DNA of 64,000 nucleotides from JAEUJM01 sp044221555 (GTDB taxonomy: Bacteria; Actinomycetota; Acidimicrobiia; Acidimicrobiales; DATDAH01), in assembly GCA_044221555.1 (NCBI GenBank), contig JBGAOY010000005.1:239381-303380 (forward strand), written 5' to 3'. Shown in pieces: positions 19,722 to 27,481 of this stretch. The notes under the pieces are model-generated. The model did no database searches. It was not told the origin of the DNA and saw only the letters and a list, made by a program, of their open reading frames with translations. Each line of letters opens with the position of its first letter. Positions within the stretch are counted from its first letter, which is position 1. A program made the position numbers and the translations under genes.

Positions 19722-22329
19722 CCTGTCGCCCCTGTCGCCCCTGTCGCCCCTGTCGCCCCTGTCGCCCCTGTCGCCGGGATCGCCGCGGCGGGCCGCCGGC
19801 GACCGCCACCGCGCGCCAGGCCCACAGCACCAGCACCAGGCCCACCGCGGCCGACACCGCGACGTAGACCGCCGCGGCGGCGCGCTCGTTCTTCGTCACC
19901 GGCACCGACGCCTGCTCCTCGGTGCGGTCGCGCACCGAGACGATGGCGTAGAAGGAGGTGTCGGCGGCGGCTGACGCGTTCCCCCGGACCTCGAGGTGCC
20001 ACTCGCCGGGCAGCGGCGACGTGATGAACGCGGTGGACAGGCCCTCGGCATCGGTGATCTGCACGTTGCGCTGCGAGGCGTCGTACGGGCGCCCGAGGGG
20101 ATCCACGAGCACCAGGTCGAGCCCGGCCGTTTGGGCCGCGAGGCTGATGTTGACCAGGCCCTCCTCGCCAGTGATGTCGAAGCTCGCCGCGTCCACGGTC
20201 TGGCCCTCGGCGGCGGTGCCCTCGGTCTCGGTCACGATGTCGCCGGTCGCCTCGTGCCGGGTCCGGATGAACGCCTCCTGGAGCGACTGGGTGCTCTCTG
20301 CGTACCCGTAGGTGCCCCCCGTGCCCTCGGCGATGCGGCGCAACAGATCCTCGTCGTACGAGCCCGGGACACCGAACCCGATCGTGAAGATCTTGATCCC
20401 CGCATCGGCGTAGCTCGGCACGATCTGGCTCAGGATCTCGTCCGATGTCAACCCGGTGTTCGTCTCGCCGTCGGACAGCAGGATCGCGAGGCGCTCGTCG
20501 GTGGGGCGACGGCCCTCGAGCTCCTCGAACGCGACCTGCAGCCCCGCGCCGATGTTCGTGTCGGCCTCGGTGGTCAACGTGTCCACCACCTCCTGCACCG
20601 AGTCGAGGTCCGTGCTCGACGAGTGGTACACCTCGGCATCGGTCGAGAACGCGATGACCGAGGCCTCCTGGGAGCCGGCCCCCTGCAGGCTCGACTCGCT
20701 CCGGATCGTCTCGATCACGTCGTCGGCAGCCGACTGGGCCGCGCTCAGCTTCACGCGGCCGTCGGTGGTCGAGTCCTCCATCGATGTGGACACATCCATG
20801 ATCAGGGCCGTGCTGGTACCGGGCAGGCGCTGCGGAGGAGTGGGGGCGGGGCGAGCCTGGGAGATTCGGTCGATGGCCGCGCCCGGGTCGACCAAACCGA
20901 ACCCGAACTCGTCGGACACCTCGCGGTCGTCCAACTTCTCTGCCGTGGTCTGCAAGATGGAGCGGATCAGGAAGGCGTTGGCATCGGGGGCGATCGACTT
21001 CAGGTAGGCAGCGGTCGCCGCGACGAACGGCGCCGCTTGGGAGGTGCCGTCGAAGGCGCCGAACTGCTGACCGGGCAGCGTCGAGTAGATACCGGTGCCC
21101 GGCGCCGCCACATCCACGTCGGGTCGGGCGCACGAGAACGTCGCATGGCGGTCGTGCGAGTCGATCGCGGCGACCGAGATGACACCGGGAAAAGCGGCTG
21201 GGTACACGAGCTGATTTCGTGATCGGCACTTGTTGTTCCGCAGATCTTGTGCGTTGCTGCTACCGCAGTTGCCGGCGGCGGCAACGATCACAACCCCGCG
21301 GCTGATCGCGGCCCTTACGGCCACCTCAGTGTTCTGGTCCGGTGTCGTGGCGATGAGATGGTCGTCAGCCGTGAGCGCCAACGACAGGTTGACCACGTCA
21401 GCGTTGGCGTTGGACGCCTTGTTGATCGCGTCCGCGACGCTGAGTGCTCCGGTTCCGATGGCCTGGATGGGAAGGATGCGGGCGCTCGGTGCCAGTCCTG
21501 CACCGAACTCTCCGTTGTCGGCATCGGCCGCGACTATCCCTGCGACATGGGTGCCGTGCCCGTGTCCGTCCCTGGACCGTTCGACCGCCGCATCGGTCAG
21601 GTCCCGTTGATCCGTGTCCACTCCGGTGTCGATCACCGCGACCACCGACGTGTGACTGCCCCACCGTGAACTGATGTCATCAGCATCCAGACGATCGAGC
21701 CCCCATTGCGTTCCGCGCCTCGGATCCGAGCTTGACGCCGTAGGCGCCGCACTGCTCACGATGTCGGCGGCAACGACCGTGTCGTCTCGCCTGAGTTCGT
21801 CCAGCCGTTCCTGTAGATCGGCTCGACGGACGACGATGAACTCAGTCGTGATGCAGCCGTCCTGAACCCGAGTCGCCTCGATGACCACCTCGTGCGAACC
21901 GGGTTCGGGAGGCGCCGCCGGGTCGTAGTCGTCACAGAATGTCGCTTCCTCGAGGAGGCGGCGGGCTCGGTCCAGGTCCAGGCCTGAAGGGGAGGGCCCT
22001 GCCCAGGGGTCCTCGGATTCCCAGAACGACTCTCGATCCTCACGCGTCGGCTCGGTCGTGCGGTCACCGGAGCCGTCGCCGGGCCCCCGGTTCGCCACGG
22101 CGTAGATGCCGCCGCCAGCCAGCGCGAGCACGACGACAATTGCGACGGCGAGGAGCGCCCAGCGCCACCTCCGACGAGGCTGGCGCGGCTCGCCGCCGCC
22201 GCTTCCTCCCGGCGTAGGAGGTGGGGGTGGGGTCGGCGGTGCAGGAGGCGGCTCGGCGGGTGCGGTCGCCGTAGGCGGCGAGGGCTCGTCCGGGTCCCGC
22301 AGGCGTATCCCGAGGTCGTCGTCAGCCAC
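19714..22329 (-). CDS. membrane subtilase (mycosin-like) fused to VWA domain
   Basis: 871 residues. A Pro-rich cytosolic start is followed by a TM helix at about 57-78 and a subtilisin domain with an intact triad: Asp234 (AVIDTGVD), His261 (GHGTHVAGI) and Ser430 (DGTSQAAP). A von Willebrand A domain (about 506-690) has a MIDAS at DVSTS (512-516). An external beta domain, a second TM helix near 825-848 and a basic RQG-repeat tail complete it. Mycosins are membrane subtilases of type VII secretion; here no EccC or WXG100 gene is found nearby. The protease faces outside and the VWA may bind its partner or substrate. GTG start. It is divergent from the DUF2510 gene at 22452. Confidence 0.9.
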   Translation of the reverse strand: MADDDLGIRLRDPDEPSPPTATAPAEPPPAPPTPPPPPTPGGSGGGEPRQPRRRWRWALLAVAIVVVLALAGGGIYAVANRGPGDGSGDRTTEPTREDRESFWESEDPWAGPSPSGLDLDRARRLLEEATFCDDYDPAAPPEPGSHEVVIEATRVQDGCITTEFIVVRRADLQERLDELRRDDTVVAADIVSSAAPTASSSDPRRGTQWGLDRLDADDISSRWGSHTSVVAVIDTGVDTDQRDLTDAAVERSRDGHGHGTHVAGIVAADADNGEFGAGLAPSARILPIQAIGTGALSVADAINKASNANADVVNLSLALTADDHLIATTPDQNTEVAVRAAISRGVVIVAAAGNCGSSNAQDLRNNKCRSRNQLVYPAAFPGVISVAAIDSHDRHATFSCARPDVDVAAPGTGIYSTLPGQQFGAFDGTSQAAPFVAATAAYLKSIAPDANAFLIRSILQTTAEKLDDREVSDEFGFGLVDPGAAIDRISQARPAPTPPQRLPGTSTALIMDVSTSMEDSTTDGRVKLSAAQSAADDVIETIRSESSLQGAGSQEASVIAFSTDAEVYHSSSTDLDSVQEVVDTLTTEADTNIGAGLQVAFEELEGRRPTDERLAILLSDGETNTGLTSDEILSQIVPSYADAGIKIFTIGFGVPGSYDEDLLRRIAEGTGGTYGYAESTQSLQEAFIRTRHEATGDIVTETEGTAAEGQTVDAASFDITGEEGLVNISLAAQTAGLDLVLVDPLGRPYDASQRNVQITDAEGLSTAFITSPLPGEWHLEVRGNASAAADTSFYAIVSVRDRTEEQASVPVTKNERAAAAVYVAVSAAVGLVLVLWAWRAVAVAGGPPRRSRRQGRQGRQGRQGRQGRQDG
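19722..19775. repeat. 9-bp in-frame tandem repeat, 6 copies
   Basis: CCTGTCGCC repeats six times and encodes Arg-Gln-Gly repeats at the C-terminus of the subtilase-VWA protein. It probably varies in copy number by slippage. Confidence 0.9.
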
Positions 22330-22451
22330 GTGTCGCCATTTCCACCATTCTGCACCTGGACCGACCGCCAGATAAGCACACGGCGACGGGGCCCGCGTCG
22401 GGGTCGTCTACGCTCACGCGCTCGACGGGCCGGGACCGCGGTGGGAGGCAG
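22330..22451. promoter_or_regulatory. divergent intergenic region between the subtilase and conjugation blocks
   Basis: This 122-bp gap separates the two divergent operons of the ubiquitin-like locus and must hold promoters for both. It is locally less GC-rich near 22335-22385. I see no convincing consensus elements or operator palindrome. Confidence 0.3.
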
Positions 22452-23645
22452 ATGTCCGAGAACCAGCAGGTCCCCACGGGCTGGTACCCCGACCCCACCG
22501 GCCGCCACGAGCTGCGCTATTGGGCCCAGGGCCGGTGGCAGGCGTCGGTGAGCGACGCCAACCGGGTGGCGGGCGACCCCATCGGCACCGCCACCTTCCC
22601 GCCGCCCAGCATCGGCGGGGCGGCGGCTGGCGGCGCGGCCGCCGAGGCGGCGACGGCCACGGCCCCACCAGCGGCGGCGGCATCGCCGGTCACCTCGTCA
22701 GGTGCACCCGTCTCGTCAGGTGCACCCGTCGCACCGCCCCCCGCACCCGCCCCGCCACCTGATCTCGCAGCGCCGGCCGCACCCACGGCGGCTCCCGGGA
22801 CCGACCCGTCGCCCCCGCTCTCCCCGCCTCCCGGTCCCGACCGGTCGCCCCCACCCGACCCGTCGCCGGCGTTCACGGCACCGGCCGCGCCGCTGGTCCC
22901 GCCCGCCGCGTCGCCCGCCGCCACCGCCGCCGCGGCGCCCCTTCCGCCCACGACGCCCCACGCCGTGGCCGATGGACCCCCGACCGTGGCCGACCATCCG
23001 GTCCACGGCGCCCCTGCCGCCCCTGCCCAGCCCGTCGACCCGGCGACGGTCCCGACGCCCACCGAGCCCCTCCGTCCACCCGACACGTCGGTGTTCGCCG
23101 CGCCGCCGCCCGGGCCGGTCGCGGTGCCCCCCGCCGGGTCGTCGGCCGCGGTCGGGGTCTCGCCCGCCGCGCTGGGACAGCAGTCCATCACCGCACCGGG
23201 CGCAGCCCGCCGGCGCCTGCGCACCGGCGCGCCCGGCAGCGTGGCGGTCGCCGCCTTGTTGGTGGCGGTGCAGGCCACCGTCAACGCGTTCGTCGCGCTG
23301 GTGCTGCTGTCGGCCGGCGACCTGGCCAACGACTTCGGCGACTCCTTCGGCGACAAGGGCGCCGGCGACGACCTGCACACGATGGGGCTCGCGGTCGCGG
23401 GCCTGGCCGTCCTGCTGGTGGCCACGGCCATCGGGTTGTCGATGACCGCACGGTGGTCACAGGTCGTGGCCGTGGTGGTCTCCCTGGCCGAGATCGGACT
23501 GGCGGTGGCGTTGGCGTCGGACTCCGGCTCGTCGAACTCGCTCGGGGGCGCGGTCCTGCCGGTGCTGATCGTCGTCCTCGTGCTCACCCCGCCCGCGAAC
23601 CGGGCCTTCGGTCGCCCGCTCATCGACGAGTCGGCGCTCACGTGA
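22452..23645 (+). CDS. DUF2510 protein with Pro/Ala-rich region and C-terminal membrane helices
   Basis: 397 residues. The N-terminal DUF2510 box (GWYPDPTGR then LRYWAQGRWQ) is followed by about 220 residues of low-complexity Pro/Ala/Thr sequence and then a C-terminal four-helix membrane region from about 270. GGGAGG just upstream supports the ATG. It opens the plus-strand set leading into the RING-E2-Ubl-E1-JAMM genes. DUF2510 is common at actinobacterial membrane-protein N-termini but its binding partner is unknown. Confidence 0.75.
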   Translation: MSENQQVPTGWYPDPTGRHELRYWAQGRWQASVSDANRVAGDPIGTATFPPPSIGGAAAGGAAAEAATATAPPAAAASPVTSSGAPVSSGAPVAPPPAPAPPPDLAAPAAPTAAPGTDPSPPLSPPPGPDRSPPPDPSPAFTAPAAPLVPPAASPAATAAAAPLPPTTPHAVADGPPTVADHPVHGAPAAPAQPVDPATVPTPTEPLRPPDTSVFAAPPPGPVAVPPAGSSAAVGVSPAALGQQSITAPGAARRRLRTGAPGSVAVAALLVAVQATVNAFVALVLLSAGDLANDFGDSFGDKGAGDDLHTMGLAVAGLAVLLVATAIGLSMTARWSQVVAVVVSLAEIGLAVALASDSGSSNSLGGAVLPVLIVVLVLTPPANRAFGRPLIDESALT

Positions 23646-23798
23646 CGGGCCTCCAATCGCATCCTCGCCCACCTCTTCCATCGCGGGCGCCGATGCCCCC
23701 CACCAGCGCCCATGTGGGCCCGAGCGACGCCGTCGTCGCCACTGGTACCATCCGACGCTTGCGACTGGAGCGAGCACGAATGCAGGCGGAGCGGTGGC

Positions 23799-24152
23799 AT
23801 GGCCGGTGATCTGAAGTGCCCGTACTGCCTCTGGCCCATCAAGGGCGATGAGGCGGTCGAGGAGTGCGCGCACTGCTCGGCCCGCTACCACGCCGAGTGC
23901 TGGACCGAGAACGGTGGCTGCGGCACCTTCGGTTGCCCCGCCTGGGCAGCCGGCCAGACCGGCACCGCCCCACCCCCGCCACCGGCCACCCCTCGCGTCG
24001 CCGGCGCCACCGGCACCGCCGCGTCCCCCGTGGTCGTGAGCGCCGATCCCCTGCCCCCTGTCGCCGCATCCGCGCGGCGGTTCTGCGACATGTGCGGCCA
24101 ACCCGTCACGGCGGACGACCGCTTCTGCGGCGGCTGCGGCAACACCCTCTGA
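23799..24152 (+). CDS. prokaryotic RING-like zinc protein with C-terminal zinc ribbon
   Basis: 117 residues. Residues 7-46 carry eight ordered zinc ligands: C7, C10, C23, C26, H31, C34, C41, C46. This spacing is compatible with a cross-brace RING/treble-clef finger. After a Pro/Ala linker, C96-C99 and C110-C113 form a zinc ribbon. A RING next to an E2-like gene suggests an E3-like adaptor that brings the E2 to targets. ATG 23799 has GGAG 7 bases upstream; the frame is open to 23712. The E2-like gene starts 14 bases after its stop. Prokaryotic RINGs in such operons were predicted by comparative genomics (Burroughs, Iyer, Aravind); ligase activity here is inferred. Confidence 0.85.
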   Translation: MAGDLKCPYCLWPIKGDEAVEECAHCSARYHAECWTENGGCGTFGCPAWAAGQTGTAPPPPPATPRVAGATGTAASPVVVSADPLPPVAASARRFCDMCGQPVTADDRFCGGCGNTL

Positions 24153-24166
24153 GAAAGGACGTCCAC

Positions 24167-24979
24167 GTGCACCCCCGCGCCCGACGGCTCCTGGCCGACG
24201 CCGAGATGATGCGCACCGAGTTCGCCGGTCACCCCTACATCACCGTCGAGCCCCTGGGATGGGACCCGCCCGAGCAGTACCGCGTCACCTACCACCTGCT
24301 GGGTGTGCGCACCGATCCCACCACCGGCCAACCCGTCACCGCCGACACCCACACGATCGTGATCTCGTTGCCGGCCGCCTACCCGCGCGAGAAGCCCTAC
24401 TCCACTGCGCAGACACCGGTGTTCCACCCGAACTTCGGCCCGAACGCCGGCGACGAGATCTGCATCGGCGACTACTGGACGCCCTCGCAGACCCTCGCCG
24501 ACATCGTGGTGAAGGTGGGCGAGATGCTCCAGTTCCGCGAGTACAACGTCCGCTCGCCGCTCAACGCGGTGGCGGCCCGCTGGGTGGCCGAGAACGAGTC
24601 GATCTTCCCGATCGGCGACATCGGCCTCTACCAGGCGGAGCCCGAGATCTCCCTCGGCGACGCCGCGGCGACCACCGAGGACAAGATGGAGTTGACCCTC
24701 GACGATGACGGCGCGGCCACCGACGACGCACCGGACGACGACGCCATCGTGCTCGGCGACACCATCGACGACGATCCCGTGGGCACCGACACGGCGGAAG
24801 CGCACGATGCCGCCGAGGACACCGCCGCCGAGGACACCGCCGAGGAGGAGGGCGACGATGACGCCAGCGCGGACGACTCGCCCGACGGCCCGGTTGAGCA
24901 GGCACCTGATGGCGGGGCCGCGTCCTCGCAGGATGACGACGCCGCTGGTGACGGGAAGCCCGAAGAGTCGGTGGCCTGA
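24167..24979 (+). CDS. E2-like (UBC-fold) conjugating enzyme with acidic tail
   Basis: 270 residues. Residues 1-150 follow the UBC pattern: N-terminal helix, beta meander (TIVISLPAAYPREKPY), the E2 hallmark HPN at 87-89, and Cys99 in GDEICIGDYWTPSQTL, matching the canonical HPN-x8-9-ICL-WxP-T arrangement. Cys99 is the candidate thioester residue. Residues 155-270 form an extreme Asp/Glu-rich tail containing hydrophobic-acidic segments at 159-165, 173-182 and 192-203. AAAGGA seven bases upstream fixes GTG 24167. The protein should accept the ubiquitin-like protein from the E1 at 26315. Between it and the RING gene are only 14 bases. Confidence 0.88.
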   Translation: MHPRARRLLADAEMMRTEFAGHPYITVEPLGWDPPEQYRVTYHLLGVRTDPTTGQPVTADTHTIVISLPAAYPREKPYSTAQTPVFHPNFGPNAGDEICIGDYWTPSQTLADIVVKVGEMLQFREYNVRSPLNAVAARWVAENESIFPIGDIGLYQAEPEISLGDAAATTEDKMELTLDDDGAATDDAPDDDAIVLGDTIDDDPVGTDTAEAHDAAEDTAAEDTAEEEGDDDASADDSPDGPVEQAPDGGAASSQDDDAAGDGKPEESVA

Positions 24980-25043
24980 TCCCACGTCAGGCCGCGGTCG
25001 AGCACCGCGCGATAGCGCGGCCACCCGGTCGACACCCATCGGC

Positions 25044-26018
25044 GTGATTGGTGGTCGCAGCCCGGGTCGAGGGACGAGGCCATTCGCCGCCGTCCTGCCG
25101 GTGCTCGTTCTCGGTCTAGTCTCCGTGGCGGCGACGACCAACGAGGTTTCGGACGGGGTGGCTTCGACGGCGCGGGTGCAGACGGATGTGGCGACGGGCA
25201 CGGCCTTCGTGATCGCCGGCGACCTGCTGGTCACGAACGCGCACGTGATCGAGGGGGCGAGCCAGGTGCAGGTGACCTTCGACGACGGCGGCACCGTCGG
25301 CTGTGACGTCGCGTCGTCGGACACCGCGCTCGACCTGGCCACGCTGGCCTGCGAGACGGGCGATCACCCGTCGCTCGAGCTGGCCGGCGCGCTCCCCGAG
25401 ATCGGCAGCGAGATCACCGTGCTGGGCTACCCCGGCGGCAGCACCGACCTGATCGCCACCCGCGGCATCGTCAGCGCCCCCGACGTCGGCGGTTTCATCC
25501 GCACCGACGCCGCATTGAACCCGGGGAACTCCGGGGGCCCCCTGCTCGATGCCGAGGGCCTGGTCGTCGGGGTGGCCACCGCACGCGACACCCAGGAGGA
25601 GGGGGCGGGGTTCGCCGTGCCCGCCACCACCGTCCGCGGCTTCGTCGACGCCGCTCCGGCCGATGCCACCGGGCCCACCGCCGAGCCGACCGACGGCTCC
25701 GACGCCGGGGCGCCGTCGGCTCCCGAGCCGTCCGGCGGCGGCGACCGCACCGCCACCGTCGTGCTCGCCGGCCTGATCGCCCTGGCCGTGGCCGGTGCGG
25801 CCTACCTCGTGCACGCCCAGCGGGCCGCACGGGCCCCGACGGCCGGCGCCGGCGCGTTCGCGGGTGCTCAACCGACCGTGGCGCTGCGCCCACCCCCGGC
25901 ATCGCCGCCGGAAGCGGCCGTCCCCGTCCGTCTCGTCACACCCGAGCCCTCGTCCGAGGCCGAACCCGACGTGCGTCTGCACGGCGACGCCCGTCCCACC
26001 CGCGGGCCGATCGATTGA
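25044..26018 (+). CDS. membrane-anchored trypsin-like (S1C/DegP-type) serine protease
   Basis: About 324 residues. A signal-anchor-like helix (VLPVLVLGLVSVAAT) precedes a trypsin-fold domain with His (LLVTNAHVIEG), Asp (SSDTALDLATL) and Ser (NPGNSGGPLL), a complete triad. No PDZ domain follows. Instead there is a Pro/Ser stalk, a TM helix (VVLAGLIALAVAGAAYLV) and a cytosolic Pro-rich tail. The catalytic domain is probably external. GTG 25044 is chosen only because it includes the first helix; no ribosome site is clear and a later start is possible. It lies between the E2 and ubiquitin-like genes, so it is likely part of the system. Confidence 0.82.
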   Translation: MIGGRSPGRGTRPFAAVLPVLVLGLVSVAATTNEVSDGVASTARVQTDVATGTAFVIAGDLLVTNAHVIEGASQVQVTFDDGGTVGCDVASSDTALDLATLACETGDHPSLELAGALPEIGSEITVLGYPGGSTDLIATRGIVSAPDVGGFIRTDAALNPGNSGGPLLDAEGLVVGVATARDTQEEGAGFAVPATTVRGFVDAAPADATGPTAEPTDGSDAGAPSAPEPSGGGDRTATVVLAGLIALAVAGAAYLVHAQRAARAPTAGAGAFAGAQPTVALRPPPASPPEAAVPVRLVTPEPSSEAEPDVRLHGDARPTRGPID

Positions 26019-26042
26019 AACCTCCGAAAGGGAGCTGACCAC

Positions 26043-26312
26043 ATGGCAAGCATCGACGTCTCCGTCATCGACGTGACCGGTAGCCGGGAGCAGGTCGCCA
26101 GCCTTCCCGACGACGCCCCCGTGCGGCGCGTCATCGCGAAGCTGGTCGAGCTGATGGCCCTGCCGACCCACGGGCCCGACGGCGCCCCGCTGTCGTACCG
26201 GTTCCACCACAAGGCGTCGGGTCGCCAACTGGCCGACGACGAGACCCTGGCCAGCGCCAACGTCCACCAGGGAGACGTGCTGCGCCTGCAGCCCGAGATC
26301 GTCGCGGGCTGA
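26043..26312 (+). CDS. ubiquitin-like protein (YukD/EsaB-like)
   Basis: 89 residues. The beta-grasp pattern is visible: strand SIDVSVIDVT, helix APVRRVIAKLVELM, strands LSYRFHHKASGRQLADDETL (the ubiquitin-like GRQL-D-TL turn) and final strand DVLRLQPEIV. It ends at Ala-Gly with one terminal Gly rather than Gly-Gly and no tail to be removed. AAAGGGAG precedes the ATG. It is followed after 2 bases by the E1-like gene, which itself overlaps the JAMM gene. It is either conjugated through Gly89 or acts as a non-covalent partner as proposed for YukD. Confidence 0.85.
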   Translation: MASIDVSVIDVTGSREQVASLPDDAPVRRVIAKLVELMALPTHGPDGAPLSYRFHHKASGRQLADDETLASANVHQGDVLRLQPEIVAG

Positions 26313-26314
26313 CC

Positions 26315-27481
26315 GTGTCCAGCCCCGAGCTGGCGGTCGAGCTCGACGAGTCGAGGTTCGACCGCCAGGAACGCATCACCTGGTGGGACCAGGGACGGCT
26401 GGCCGGTGCCCGCGCGCTCGTCGTCGGCGCCGGCGCGCTCGGCAACGAGATCGTGAAGAACCTGGTCCTCGTCGGCGTCGGGTCGGTCGTCGTCGTGGAC
26501 TTCGACGAGGTCGAGATGTCGAACCTCTCGCGATGCGTCTTCTTCCGGCCCGAGGACGAGGGGCGTCCCAAGGCCGAGGTGCTGGCCGCCAGGGCCAGTG
26601 AGATGAGCCCCGCCACCGAGGTGCACGGCATCTCGCGGGACATGCGGTCGTTCGGCACCGGGGTGGCGCTGCGGGCCGACGTGATGATCGGCGGGCTGGA
26701 CAGCCGCGAGGCTCGGTTGTTCGTGAACCGGCTGGCGTGGCGCGCCGGGCGCCCCTGGGTCGACGGGGCCATGGAAGGGCTCTCGGGTGTCGCCCGGGTG
26801 TTCTCGCCTCCGGACTCCTGCTACGAGTGCACGCTCACCGACGCCGACTTCGAGTTGCTGAGCCACCGCCAGTCGTGTCGCCTCCTGTCGCGCGACGACC
26901 TGCTGGAGGGCAAGGTGCCCACCACTGCCACCACGTCGTCGATCGTGGCCGGGGCCCAGGTGCAGGAAGTGGTGAAGCTGCTGCACGCCCACCAGGCCGG
27001 TGTGCGCATCCTGCAGGACGCGCTGGTCTACGACGGCGCCAACAACGACGCGTACGTGATCCGCTACCCCTCCCGTGAGGAGTGCTACGCGCACCACGAG
27101 TACACCGCACCCGTCGAGCTCGACGCCACGGCCGCCACCACGTTCCGCGACCTCACCACCGCCGCGGGGTTCGCCGAAGGCATCGTCGAGCTGGGCGACG
27201 ACTACCTGCGGGCCTGGGACTGCACCACCTGCACCACCTCCGAGCCGGCCTCGGGCGCGGTGTCGCTGCTGTCGTTCGCCGACGCCGAGTGCCCGACCTG
27301 CAAGGAGGCCCGACAGCCGATGACCACCACCGCGGTCCGCGTGCCCGGAGACGATGCCGACACGCCGCTCGAGCGGTTCGGCACCCGCGTCGACGAGGTG
27401 TTCCCGGTTCGCCAGGGCATGGACTACCGCTACGTCTGGGCCAAGCGCCCCGACCCCGACCTGCCCGAGGCCTGGCGGTGA
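26315..27481 (+). CDS. E1-like ThiF/MoeB-family adenylating enzyme
   Basis: 388 residues. The Rossmann ATP site is GAGALGNE (38-45), the acidic strand DFDEVEMSNLSR (62-73), and GLDSREARLFVNR (127-139) completes the adenylation site. Possible zinc Cys pairs are at 169/172, 303/306 and 326/329. Cys188 is a candidate thioester residue; its assignment needs a structure. The enzyme would adenylate the C-terminus of the ubiquitin-like protein and pass it to the E2. The GTG lies 2 bases after the ubiquitin-like stop and the gene overlaps the JAMM gene by 4 bases (GTGA), so three proteins are made as a set. Confidence 0.92.
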   Translation: MSSPELAVELDESRFDRQERITWWDQGRLAGARALVVGAGALGNEIVKNLVLVGVGSVVVVDFDEVEMSNLSRCVFFRPEDEGRPKAEVLAARASEMSPATEVHGISRDMRSFGTGVALRADVMIGGLDSREARLFVNRLAWRAGRPWVDGAMEGLSGVARVFSPPDSCYECTLTDADFELLSHRQSCRLLSRDDLLEGKVPTTATTSSIVAGAQVQEVVKLLHAHQAGVRILQDALVYDGANNDAYVIRYPSREECYAHHEYTAPVELDATAATTFRDLTTAAGFAEGIVELGDDYLRAWDCTTCTTSEPASGAVSLLSFADAECPTCKEARQPMTTTAVRVPGDDADTPLERFGTRVDEVFPVRQGMDYRYVWAKRPDPDLPEAWR

